From positions 1,782,001-1,846,000 of the forward strand of contig NZ_AP022870.1 in NCBI RefSeq assembly GCF_011764545.1: a DNA stretch of 64,000 nt, in the 5' to 3' direction. This document shows positions 16,465 through 24,450 of the stretch, one piece after another. This DNA comes from Phytohabitans flavus. Lineage in GTDB: Bacteria > Actinomycetota > Actinomycetes > Mycobacteriales > Micromonosporaceae. Made by a program: the position numbers and the translations under genes. The notes under the pieces are model-generated. The model did no database searches. It saw nothing but the letters and a program-made list of their open reading frames with translations, and was not told where the DNA came from. The first letter of the stretch is position 1. Each line of letters opens with the position of its first letter.

Positions 16465-16545
16465 GTGACCTGGCCACCTGTACGGGCAGGGGGTCGCCGG
16501 CGACCGTCAGAACGGTGTTCGTATTCTGCTGCGTCAGGCCCACCC
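16465..16545 (+). repeat. 81-bp dispersed repeat, copy A
   Basis: Shares a pattern with 27012-27090 and 28303-28383: GTGACCTGGCCA, TGTAC, GGGTCGCC, GGTCAGAAC-like, TTCGTATTCTGCTGCGT, GGCCCACCC. All three copies are on the same strand, outside clear genes and beside mobile-element relics. The function is unknown. Confidence 0.6.
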
Positions 16546-16715
16546 TTTGACCTATGGCTATGGCATCCTGTAGCCAGTTGGCTACTTTTCGCGCGTGCTA
16601 GTCTGTCCCGATTTGGTACTGAATATCCGAGTGAGAATCGGAGCACCCACGGAGCACCCCCGATCCACCGTGGACAGAGGGGTCACGTTCTCACAGGTGG
16701 AAGGCGGGTCGTGCA

Positions 16716-16769
16716 GAGGATCTCAGCACTGTAAAAAGTCCTCAGCCCTGCTAATTGAGCTAGCGGCCC
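16716..16769 (-). other. tRNA-Lys-like 5' half, probably a relic
   Basis: On the minus strand GGGCCGCTAGCTCAATTAGC followed by AGGGC gives an acceptor strand and a closable D-arm. GAGGACTTTTTA then resembles the anticodon stem and a UUU loop of tRNA-Lys. The 3' anticodon strand (TCCTC) appears only after 11 extra bases, and no T-arm or matching acceptor strand follows. It is not a functional tRNA. Confidence 0.35.
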
Positions 16770-17268
16770 GTCACGATCACGATACCTGTCCGCCGGGTCC
16801 GCTCTGAGTCTAGCTAGCTGGTGTTGAGTATCGGCTGGTAGACGGGCCGACAGGGTTGACGGCCCATCGACCTGGCCGGCCGACGCGCGTGCCCTTGCAA
16901 GCCGCGGTTCAGGATTGGACCAGAACTTCTGGGTGGGGCGTCAGTCAGTGACCTGCGCCGGCCACCAGTCCTGCGAGGTCGAAGGGATGCCGGTCGCAGG
17001 CATGCTGAAACCGGGGGTGGGGCTGGAGACTTGATCGAGATTCGCTCGAACGGCACACTAATGATCGACTCCGTGTAGGCGCGGGGTGCTCGTGCACCGC
17101 GTCAATATCGCCGCCCGGGTCGCCCGCACACCGGCCCTACGCAGCAAAATCTCGGCGTCGAACGTAGATCGCACCGAGAGACTGCGGACCGGTTTTCTGG
17201 ACTGAGTTAAGAAAATCAGAGTAAGTCCTTTCGTCCCAAGGCGCTGACTGAGCAATCCGAGAGATGCC
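16770..17268. other. Gene-free region upstream of the biosynthetic operon
   Basis: About 500 bases without a convincing gene. It must contain the promoter of the nine-gene operon, but I cannot pick a -35/-10 pair or operator with confidence. The last 100 bases are AT-richer (AAGAAAATCAGAGTAAG). Confidence 0.4.
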
Positions 17269-17355
17269 ATGGGACGTTTTCACGACGCATCCTGGCGGGG
17301 GCCGTTCGTCAAAGCTCTGGAGGTTCTCGGCCCTTACGGGGAGGGCGCGCGATGA
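17269..17355 (+). CDS. 28-residue ORF coupled to the operon, possible leader or precursor peptide
   Basis: The ATG-started frame begins MGRFHDASWRGP and ends GPYGEGAR; its TGA overlaps the ATG of the kinase gene (ATGA), the same coupling used throughout the operon. GAGAG lies a few bases upstream. The peptide is basic and amphipathic and has no attenuator-like codon run. It could be a leader that couples translation or a ribosomal precursor peptide. It could also be chance, and the kinase has its own GGGGAGGG ribosome site inside this ORF. Confidence 0.4.
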   Translation: MGRFHDASWRGPFVKALEVLGPYGEGAR

Positions 17356-18020
17356 CGCACGCGATCACGGTTACACAGGAGACGGACGATCCGGAATTCG
17401 TCGTTCTTCTCGGTGCCGACTACGCGGGCAAGTCCGCGACGATGTCCGCATTGGCGGCCGCGCGGTCGCCGTGGCATCTCGTGTCCACCGACGACGCGTT
17501 CGTGCCCAGCCGGCACGCGCTGATCTCGCGGCTGCGCCGGGCCGTCCTGGGTGACGTCCTGCCGGCTCTCGGCCGCGACTACTCCCCGGACCTGATGGCC
17601 AGCGTGCTCCAGGTCGCCGTGGTGCACCTGCGCGACCGCATCCGGCGCAGCGCGTCGCGCGGCCCCACCCTGGTCGACTCGTACTACTACAAGATCCTCG
17701 CCAAGTGCCGGCTGGCCGGTGTGGAGGACAACCCGATGTTCGCGTGGTGGCGTTCCTTCCCGCAGCCGCGCCGGGTGATCTACCTCGACGTGGCGCCGGA
17801 CACCGCGTGGATGCGCTGCCAGGAGGGCTCGGTGACCAACCGGCTGGAGCACTACGGCGACCACCCCGACCGGGTGTCGTTCGCGACGTTCCAGACGCAT
17901 CTACGCGAAGCGATGTTGGAGGAGGTCCGCCACTTGCCCGTGAGCGTGATCAAGGAGCAGGGCAGCGTCGCCCGGACCGCCCGGGCCGTACGGGAGGTGC
18001 TCGCAAGTGAGGGTTACTGA
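17352..18020 (+). CDS. P-loop kinase, thymidylate-kinase-like
   Basis: A 222-residue P-loop NTPase: Walker A GADYAGKS at about 21-28, then LVSTDDAFVPSRHALI, LVDSYYYKILAKCRLAG (substrate/lid-side helix region) and VIYLDVAPDTAWMRCQEGS (Walker B strand and lid start), a layout shared with dTMP kinase and related small-molecule kinases. It lacks the DR(Y/F)xxS motif of true thymidylate kinase, so a different phosphoryl acceptor is likely. It is the first full gene of the operon, with GGGGAGGG upstream and a 14-bp overlap with the GH3 gene. It may phosphorylate a pathway intermediate or confer self-protection. Confidence 0.72.
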   Translation: MTHAITVTQETDDPEFVVLLGADYAGKSATMSALAAARSPWHLVSTDDAFVPSRHALISRLRRAVLGDVLPALGRDYSPDLMASVLQVAVVHLRDRIRRSASRGPTLVDSYYYKILAKCRLAGVEDNPMFAWWRSFPQPRRVIYLDVAPDTAWMRCQEGSVTNRLEHYGDHPDRVSFATFQTHLREAMLEEVRHLPVSVIKEQGSVARTARAVREVLASEGY

Positions 18021-19665
18021 GTTTCGCGAGCGCGTCTTCGCCGAGCGCGAGCGGCTGCGCCAGGCATTTCCCGACGTGGCCGGCCACCAGCGCCGGGTCC
18101 TCGCCGACCTGCTGGCGTACAACGCGGGCACCGAGTTTGGCCGCGCACACGGCTTCGACCGCATCCGGTCGCTGGACGACTTCACGTCGGCCGTCCCGGT
18201 GCTCGACTATGCCGCGCTCTCGCCGTACATCGAGCGCATGGCCGCCGGCGAAGACAACGTGCTGACCGCCGACCGCCCCGCGGTGTACTTCACGAGCAGC
18301 GGCAGCACCGGAGGGCACAAGAAGATCCCGGTCACGCCGCGCTTCATGGCCACGACCTTCTTCCCGTTCTTCTACGCGGCGTGGGCGCCGCTGGCCGAGC
18401 ACTTCCCGGACGTGCTGGCCCGGCCGGACGCCGTGCTCAACCTCAAACACGACCCGGTGGCCGCGCCGCCCACCACCAGGTCGGGCCAGCCGCACGTCGG
18501 CGCCAGCCAGGTCGACTTCGGCGCGGCGTTCGGTGAGCCGCTCTCCGCCGAGCCCGGCACCTGGGCGCCCTGGGCGACGCTGCCCGTCCCGGTCGCCGCC
18601 GACGACCACCTGGAAAAGGCGTACCTGCGGCTGCGCATGGCGGTGCAAAGCGATCTGCGCTGCGTGATCGGCATCAACCCGGCGATGGTCGCGGCGGTGC
18701 CCTACCAGCTCAGCCTGTGGTGGCCGCGGATCGTCAAGGAGGTACGGGACGGGACGCTCGGAGGGCACCCGTACGCCGCCCCGGATCCCGAGCGCGCCGC
18801 CGAGCTGGAGCGCCTAGCCGAGCGCGCCGACCGGCTGCGCCCGGCACACGTGTGGCCCAACCTGCGGGTGATCTTCTGCTGGACCACCGGGCTGGCATCG
18901 CTGTACCTGCCCCGGCTGCGCGAGGAGTTCGGCATCGGGGTGACCGTCCTGCCGGCGCCGGTGGCCGCGTCCGAGGGCCCGGTCGGCGTCGCCCTCGACC
19001 GGCACGGCTCGGCCGGCAGCCTGGTGGTGACCGCCTCGGCCTACGAGTTCGTGGACGCCGACACGGACCTTGGCCCAGACGTCACCACGCTGCGGCCGCA
19101 CGAGCTCGAGGTCGGGCGCGACTACCACGTCCTCTTCAGCCACGTCGGTGGCCTCTACCGGTACGCGGTCGGCGACGTCGTCCGGGTCGAGGACCACCTC
19201 GACGGCGTGCCCCGGCTGGAGTACGCCGGTCGCGCCACCCGCTCCGACGCGGCCGGTGAGCGGCTCCGCGAAGCGCAGGTGATCCGGGCCTTGGCCGCCG
19301 CCGTCCGCTCGACCGGGCTGGAGCTGCACAACGCGTCCTGCCGGGTCGACACACCGCTCGGGGAGACCCCGCGATACGCGTTCGCCGTGGCGCCGCGGTC
19401 ACCGTGGAGCCCGGCGGAGACGAGCCGATTCACCGACGCGCTCGACGCGGCGCTGGCCGCCGAAGCACCGCGCTACCGGGAGGTCCGGCAGGCCGGCCGG
19501 CTCGGGTCGCCGACGTTGCTGCGGCTCGATGCCGACGCGTTCCTGCGCGACTGGCAGCGCACGGTCGGCACCGGCGTCCGGCCGACACAGGTCAAGGACC
19601 GGCTCTTCCGGCAGGATCCAGCGCTCTGGCGACGGCTGACCACATTGGAGGAAACCGACCGATGA
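18007..19665 (+). CDS. GH3-family acyl-adenylating amide synthetase
   Basis: A 552-residue GH3 protein of the ANL superfamily. The ATP/AMP-binding motif TSSGSTGGHKKIPVT is at about 96-110; LPRLREEFG, EGPVGVALD, VVTASAYEFVD and the late motif FSHVGGLYRYAVGDVVRV follow. It is close to the 570-600 residues usual for GH3. Plant GH3 enzymes adenylate a carboxylate (auxin, jasmonate, benzoates) and transfer it to an amino-acid amine; bacterial homologues are mostly uncharacterised. In this operon it is the best candidate for forming an acyl-amino acid amide or ester. The GTG start overlaps the kinase gene, and the stop overlaps the next ATG (ATGA). Confidence 0.85.
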   Translation: MRVTEFRERVFAERERLRQAFPDVAGHQRRVLADLLAYNAGTEFGRAHGFDRIRSLDDFTSAVPVLDYAALSPYIERMAAGEDNVLTADRPAVYFTSSGSTGGHKKIPVTPRFMATTFFPFFYAAWAPLAEHFPDVLARPDAVLNLKHDPVAAPPTTRSGQPHVGASQVDFGAAFGEPLSAEPGTWAPWATLPVPVAADDHLEKAYLRLRMAVQSDLRCVIGINPAMVAAVPYQLSLWWPRIVKEVRDGTLGGHPYAAPDPERAAELERLAERADRLRPAHVWPNLRVIFCWTTGLASLYLPRLREEFGIGVTVLPAPVAASEGPVGVALDRHGSAGSLVVTASAYEFVDADTDLGPDVTTLRPHELEVGRDYHVLFSHVGGLYRYAVGDVVRVEDHLDGVPRLEYAGRATRSDAAGERLREAQVIRALAAAVRSTGLELHNASCRVDTPLGETPRYAFAVAPRSPWSPAETSRFTDALDAALAAEAPRYREVRQAGRLGSPTLLRLDADAFLRDWQRTVGTGVRPTQVKDRLFRQDPALWRRLTTLEETDR

Positions 19666-20522
19666 CCGCACCGCTGGCCGCCGTCGAACGTACGGCACTG
19701 CTCACGGCCGCTCTACGCGCTGCCGAGACCCGCCGCGAAGACCGGCTCTACGAGGACCCGTACGCGGCCCGCTTCGCCGGTGACATCGGGCCGGCGCTGC
19801 TGGCCGAGGTGTGGCACGCGACGTTCCCGCCGGACCGGCCGCGTACCCTGCCCAGCACTCCCGACTACAACGCGATCCGCACCCGGTTCTTCGACGACTA
19901 CCTCCAGCGGGCGGTCGAGGATCCCGCGATCACGCAGGTCGTGCTGGCTCCGGCGGGCATGGACTCGCGCGCCTACCGTCTACAGTGGCCGGCGCGCGTG
20001 CGGTACTTCGAGGTCGACCGGCCCGCCGTCCTGGCGTACAAGCGGGAGTGCCTCGGCGACGTCGAGCCGCGCGTCGCCCACCGCACGGTCGCGGTCGACC
20101 TGACCGACAGCGATTGGGAGGGCCGCCTCGTGGATGCCGGCTACGATCCCGCGCTGCCCTCGGTCTGGCTGCTCGAAGGCTTGCTGTACTACATACCCGA
20201 GCCCGACGTGCACCAGATCCTCCGGCGGGTGCGAGCGATCAGCGCGCCGCGCAGCCGGGTCGCCGCCGACGTGGTCAACGCCGCCGCGCTAACCCTGCCG
20301 CACATGCGCGGCCTGCTCGACGTCTTCGCCGGCTGGGGCTCGCCGTGGCTGTCTGGCACCGACGAGCCGGAGGCACTCTTCGACGCGTACGGGATCACCG
20401 CCGAAGCGGTCCAGCCGGGCGAGCCGTCCGCCGACTATGGACGGTGGCCCGACCCGGTGCCGCCGCGAAGCGTCAGGGACGTACGAAGGGTGTTCTTCGT
20501 GCACGGGGTGTGCCGGCCGTGA
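19662..20522 (+). CDS. LCMT/PPM1-type SAM-dependent methyltransferase
   Basis: A 286-residue protein of the leucine-carboxyl-methyltransferase-like group common in actinomycetes (TIGR00027-like). Motifs are RTALLTAALRAAETRR and EDPYAARFAGDIGPALL at the N-terminus, VLAPAGMDSRAYRLQWP (SAM site), YFEVDRPAVLAYKRECLG and WLLEGLLYYIPEPDVHQILR. Characterised relatives O-methylate carboxylates or hydroxyls, so it may cap a carboxylate in the pathway. The start codon overlaps the GH3 stop and its own TGA overlaps the next GTG. Confidence 0.85.
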   Translation: MTAPLAAVERTALLTAALRAAETRREDRLYEDPYAARFAGDIGPALLAEVWHATFPPDRPRTLPSTPDYNAIRTRFFDDYLQRAVEDPAITQVVLAPAGMDSRAYRLQWPARVRYFEVDRPAVLAYKRECLGDVEPRVAHRTVAVDLTDSDWEGRLVDAGYDPALPSVWLLEGLLYYIPEPDVHQILRRVRAISAPRSRVAADVVNAAALTLPHMRGLLDVFAGWGSPWLSGTDEPEALFDAYGITAEAVQPGEPSADYGRWPDPVPPRSVRDVRRVFFVHGVCRP

Positions 20523-21931
20523 CCCCGACCGCCGTCGTCGTGGGTGGCAGCATCGCGGGGCTGGCCACCGCCCTCGCGCTCGGCGACGCCGGATGGCGCG
20601 TGGAGGTGCTCGAACGCGCCGCGCCGCCGGAGGGCGACGCGCACCGCCCCACCGTGCCGCAAGCCCGGCACTCGCACACGCTGACGTCGGCGGGCTTTGG
20701 CGTGCTGCGCGAGCGGGCGCCCGACGTGGTCGGCGCCTGCCTGGCAGCCGGCGCCCCGTTCCTGGACCTCACGGTCGCCCTGCCGGCCGGACCCGACGGC
20801 CGCACGTCCGAGGTGGACGACGACGATCTGGTCGCCCTCGCCTGCCGCCGTTCCACATTGGAGCGAATGCTGTACCGCGTCGTCAGCGCCCGGCGGTTGG
20901 TGTCGATCGGGCACGGTGTGGCGGTCCGCGGGCTGCTGCTCGACCGGTCCCGCACCAGCGCGATCGGTGTCGTGACCGAAGGCGGCGGGCGGATCCCCGC
21001 CGACGTGGTGGTCGACGCCACCGGCCACCGGGCGGCCGCCCGCTCCTGGCTCACCGCAGCCGGCGTCCCGGTGCCCGCCGACCTCACCGGCCCGTCCGGC
21101 CTACGCGGCTTCACCCGCTTCTACCGGCTTGCCGGCCACGGGTGGCCCGGGCCGCTAAACCGGGGAAACGCCGCCGGCGACATCTGGGACCACTACGCGG
21201 GCGTGCTGCACCCGGGTGACGGTGGCACGTTCTCGATCGCCTTCGGCGTGCTGCCCGACGATCCGGCGATGGATGCCTTGCGGCAGCCCGCCGCCTTCAC
21301 CGCCGTGGCCCGCGCCACGCCGGGCCTGGGTGCCTGGCTCGCCCACGGCGTCGCGACGCCCATCTCACCGGTGTTCGCGATCACGTCGCCGCCCAACCTG
21401 CTGCGCGGGCTCGCCACCTCGCCCGAGCCGCCGGTGGCCGGGCTGTTTCCGGTCGGCGACGCGGCGTGCGTCACCAACCCGCTCTTCGGGCGGGGCATGT
21501 CGCTCGCGCTCATCCAGGCGTACCAGCTCGCCGACCTGCTGTCCGCCGGACCGGCCGCAGCGGACCAGGGCGGCGCGGCGGCCCGGATGGCACAGGCGCT
21601 GTTCCAGCCGTGGTACGAGCATTCGGTCCGTGCCGACGAGGAGCGGATCGCCCGCTGGAGCGCGGCGGTGCACGGCTGGCCGGCGCCGGCCCTGCCCGCG
21701 ACAGAGCGGCCGACCATGCGCGACGCCGCCCGCGCGGCCGCGACCGACGGCACCGTGTGGCGCGGGCTGGTGCGGGTACTAATGGGCCTGCGCACACCCG
21801 CCGAGGTCCTCGGCGACGAGAAGCTCGTCGCGCGGATCCGGCAGGCGCCCGCGCCGCCCGCCGACCCGCGGCCCGCCGCGCCGACCCGCGCGGAGCTGGT
21901 ACACATCGTCGCCACGGCGGACGGACGGTAA
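20519..21931 (+). CDS. FAD-dependent monooxygenase/oxidoreductase
   Basis: A 470-residue flavoprotein with a Rossmann start VVVGGSIAGLATALALGDAG (about 7-26), ADVVVDATGHRAAARSWL in the mid part and the second FAD motif LFPVGDAACVTNPLFGRGMS at about 311. This is the PHBH/squalene-epoxidase-like pattern; relatives hydroxylate or epoxidise aromatic and polyene substrates with NAD(P)H. The GTG start overlaps the preceding stop (GTGA). No C-terminal thioredoxin-like domain is evident. A hydroxylation or oxidative tailoring role is inferred. Confidence 0.8.
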   Translation: MTPTAVVVGGSIAGLATALALGDAGWRVEVLERAAPPEGDAHRPTVPQARHSHTLTSAGFGVLRERAPDVVGACLAAGAPFLDLTVALPAGPDGRTSEVDDDDLVALACRRSTLERMLYRVVSARRLVSIGHGVAVRGLLLDRSRTSAIGVVTEGGGRIPADVVVDATGHRAAARSWLTAAGVPVPADLTGPSGLRGFTRFYRLAGHGWPGPLNRGNAAGDIWDHYAGVLHPGDGGTFSIAFGVLPDDPAMDALRQPAAFTAVARATPGLGAWLAHGVATPISPVFAITSPPNLLRGLATSPEPPVAGLFPVGDAACVTNPLFGRGMSLALIQAYQLADLLSAGPAAADQGGAAARMAQALFQPWYEHSVRADEERIARWSAAVHGWPAPALPATERPTMRDAARAAATDGTVWRGLVRVLMGLRTPAEVLGDEKLVARIRQAPAPPADPRPAAPTRAELVHIVATADGR

Positions 21932-21933
21932 CG

Positions 21934-23088
21934 ATGCTGACCGTCCAAACTGGACCGGCCGGCGCCCCGCCCGGCACGCGGACGCGCCGCGTACTGGTGG
22001 CACCGGTCACGGTCACCCCGTCAAAGCCGCTGGGGCCGAGCCACCTCAAGGGCCTCTTCTGGACCGACGTGATGGTTCGGGCGACGGCGCACCTGGCCCA
22101 CGTGACCTACCGCTACAGCCCGACGACCTACCACCTCACCGAGCAGACGCTCGCGTTCTGGGAGTACCTCGACCGCACCCTCGGCGACGTCGACTACTCC
22201 GCCATGTCCGAAGAGGACATCGGCGAGCACTACGTAGGCTTCCGCGCGGAGGGGCACACCGCTTCCACCGCCGCGCTCCGGCCCTACGCGCACGCCGTCG
22301 AGCTCCACGGCTGGACTCATCCCGCCGGCGCCCGCGTGCTGGAGCTGTGGCGCGACCAGTACACCGCGCTCGGCCTGCATGACCCCGGACTCACCGCGCA
22401 CCAGCCGCCGGCCATGGGGCTGGACGAGGTCATCGACCGCCTCGGCGCGAGCGGGATGTGCCTCGACCTGCGCCGGCACGGCGGCCCGGTCTACCTCGAC
22501 GCGACCCGCCACGGGCTGCCGCTGCGGCAGATAGCGGCGGCTGACGGGCGGCCCAACTACGTCGCCTGCGCGCTGCGCGAGCTGGTGCCGCTCAGCCAGG
22601 GGCACGACGAGGTGGTACTGCTGTACGACCGCGAGATCGAACCCGACTATCACCTGCTCCAGGTGGTCCTCTCCGACCTCGGCCACACCGTGCACCGGGT
22701 CCCGCTCGGCCGCGTGCCGATCGACGGCCACATCCGCTCGGCGCGGCACGGTGGCTGGCGCGACACCTCGGCGCGGGCCCTGCTCGACGCCGTAGGCGCC
22801 GAGGTCGATGCGGACGCGGTCCGGCTCGGCATGCGGCTGTACTTCATCGCGGTGCTCGGCCCCGGGCAGCAGCAGTCCTTCCGCCTCGACCTGCTGCGGC
22901 AGTGCCTGCACCGCGCCGAGCGGCTGCTCGCCAGCGTCCGGGCGGTCGACCCCGCGCCGGTGGCCGAGGTGCTCGAACGCCACCGCCGCCACCACGTCTA
23001 CGTCGACCCGTACCGCCTGACCTCTAGCCTGCTCGCCCGCTACCGTCCCGCCCCCGGTCCGGAGCTGTTGTCGGCGGTGTACCTGTGA
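21934..23088 (+). CDS. Arginyl-tRNA-synthetase-like catalytic domain protein without anticodon-binding domain
   Basis: 384 residues following the ArgRS catalytic core in order. VTVTPSKPLGPSHLKGLFWT (about 26-45) is a degenerate HIGH region (HLKG). It is followed by LELWRDQYTALGL, DEVIDRLGASG, LPLRQIAAADGRPNYVACAL (the ...DGxxxY segment, about 195-214), EVVLLYDREIEPDYHLLQVV, and SARHGGWRDTSARALLDAVG (about 269) in place of the KMSK/STRKG loop. DADAVRLGMRLYFIAV matches the region before the DALR domain, but the DALR anticodon-binding domain is absent. It is unlikely to charge tRNA; like MshC (a CysRS paralogue) it may activate an amino acid for amide formation. The assignment rests on motif order, with altered signature residues. 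Confidence 0.68.
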   Translation: MLTVQTGPAGAPPGTRTRRVLVAPVTVTPSKPLGPSHLKGLFWTDVMVRATAHLAHVTYRYSPTTYHLTEQTLAFWEYLDRTLGDVDYSAMSEEDIGEHYVGFRAEGHTASTAALRPYAHAVELHGWTHPAGARVLELWRDQYTALGLHDPGLTAHQPPAMGLDEVIDRLGASGMCLDLRRHGGPVYLDATRHGLPLRQIAAADGRPNYVACALRELVPLSQGHDEVVLLYDREIEPDYHLLQVVLSDLGHTVHRVPLGRVPIDGHIRSARHGGWRDTSARALLDAVGAEVDADAVRLGMRLYFIAVLGPGQQQSFRLDLLRQCLHRAERLLASVRAVDPAPVAEVLERHRRHHVYVDPYRLTSSLLARYRPAPGPELLSAVYL

Positions 23089-23813
23089 CCCTCACCCAGG
23101 AGATCCTGCGCACCGAGGCGGCCCGCCGGATCCGTGGTTTCCGCCCCGACCTGGCCGCCTGCGCCGACCTGTCGACCACCGCCGGGCTGCTGGCCGCGCA
23201 GGCGGAGATTACCGGCGCCGACACGCTCACCGTCGTGGTGATGCGCCGCTTCGAGCTCGTGCCGTGGCTCCGCGAGACCTGCCAGTTCGCGACCACTGTG
23301 GACGCGGCGCGCGCGGAGCCGTGGCGGCGCGCCTTCACCCGCACCGTCTTCCTCGCCGGCAACCCGATCAACCTGCGCCACCGCTTCTCGTTCGACCACA
23401 TCGCGCAGGACGGCTCGGTGGCATGGGCCGGCCCGGCACCAGCGGCCACGCTCACCGCCCTGCGTCGGCTGCTGCGCGTCTTCGACTGCTCGGCCGAGCC
23501 TCCGGCGCAGCCCCGAACGACCACGGTGGTGCCCGGTGACGTCGACCGCCGGCGCCCGCCGATCCGGCGCGCGCTCTACCTGGCCACCGCCGGCGTAAGC
23601 ATCGCCGAGTGCCTCGTCCACCTCAACCACCTGCTGGTCGAGGCCGTACTCGACGGTCTGGTCGCGCCCGGAGACGCCCTGACCCTGCACCAGCGCCCGC
23701 GCCTGTCGGGCGTGCCCGTACGGTTCGCGGCGCTGCGGGTCGGCGCCGAGCGTGGCCAACCCGACCGGCTCCGGGCGTACGCCGGACTCACCGAGGAGGA
23801 CACCGATGCCTGA
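23085..23813 (+). CDS. Unrecognised operon protein, 242 aa
   Basis: A soluble protein with no signal peptide or membrane helix. Distinct segments are LTQEILRTEAARRIRGFRPD, TLTVVVMRRFELVPWLRETC, LAGNPINLRHRFSFDHIAQD, ALYLATAGVSIAECLVHLNH and GDALTLHQRPRLSGVPVRFA. It may belong to an uncharacterised actinomycete family found in biosynthetic loci (DUF6182 comes to mind, from memory only). The GTG start overlaps the stop of the ArgRS-like gene, so it is probably a dedicated partner. The single FDH and conserved-looking His residues could be catalytic, but this is speculation. Confidence 0.7.
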   Translation: MTLTQEILRTEAARRIRGFRPDLAACADLSTTAGLLAAQAEITGADTLTVVVMRRFELVPWLRETCQFATTVDAARAEPWRRAFTRTVFLAGNPINLRHRFSFDHIAQDGSVAWAGPAPAATLTALRRLLRVFDCSAEPPAQPRTTTVVPGDVDRRRPPIRRALYLATAGVSIAECLVHLNHLLVEAVLDGLVAPGDALTLHQRPRLSGVPVRFAALRVGAERGQPDRLRAYAGLTEEDTDA

Positions 23814-24450
23814 CACCGCCGCCCCGACCGGCCCGATCCGGCTGGGATACCACGGCTCACCGGTGCTCACCGCCCGTATCGCGCGCGTGAGTGGGCGAGG
23901 GGAGCAGGACGTACTGATGAGCCCGTATGACATCGCCGACCCGTTTCACACCGTGCGCGCCGGCGAGGTCGACGTCATCGTGGTCAAGTTCGGGTTGCGC
24001 GAGCCGGACCTGGAGGTCAGCCGCACGCTCGCCTTCGACGAGCGGGCGGTCGTCGTGGGCAGCGGCCACCCGCTGGCCGGGCGCGAGTCGGTGTCCATAG
24101 AGGAGCTCGCCGACTACGACGCCTTCGACCGGCCGGGGCGGCTGCCGGAGTACGTGTGGGACCAGGTCGTGCCCGCACGCACGCCGGCCGGCCGGCCGAT
24201 CCGCCGCCGGCACCGGGTGACCGCCATCCCGCAGATGATGGCCCTGGTCGCGGAGGCCGGCGCGGTGCACATCTCGCTCCAGTCGCTGGCCGACGTGGCG
24301 CCCCCCGGGATCCGGGTCCTGCCGATCCACGACCTACCACCGGCACCGGTGGCCTTCGCCTGGCGTCGCGACCCGGCACCGCCCCGCCACGTGCGGGAGT
24401 TCATCGCGGACGCCGAAGCCGCCGCGGTCGCCGGGAGCGTCGCGCCATGA
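23806..24450 (+). CDS. LysR substrate-binding domain without HTH
   Basis: 214 residues corresponding to the effector-binding half of LysR regulators: IRLGYHGSPVLTARIARV, YDIADPFHTVRAGEVDVIVV, RTLAFDERAVVVGSGHPLAG, SVSIEELADYDAFDRPGRLP and VAEAGAVHISLQSLADVAPP. The N-terminal winged HTH (about 60-90 residues) is absent and the ATG is embedded in the 3' end of the preceding gene, so this is not a truncated annotation. Such type 2 periplasmic-binding-protein folds can be ligand sensors, chaperones or, occasionally, enzymes. Here it may bind a pathway intermediate. Confidence 0.75.
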   Translation: MPDTAAPTGPIRLGYHGSPVLTARIARVSGRGEQDVLMSPYDIADPFHTVRAGEVDVIVVKFGLREPDLEVSRTLAFDERAVVVGSGHPLAGRESVSIEELADYDAFDRPGRLPEYVWDQVVPARTPAGRPIRRRHRVTAIPQMMALVAEAGAVHISLQSLADVAPPGIRVLPIHDLPPAPVAFAWRRDPAPPRHVREFIADAEAAAVAGSVAP

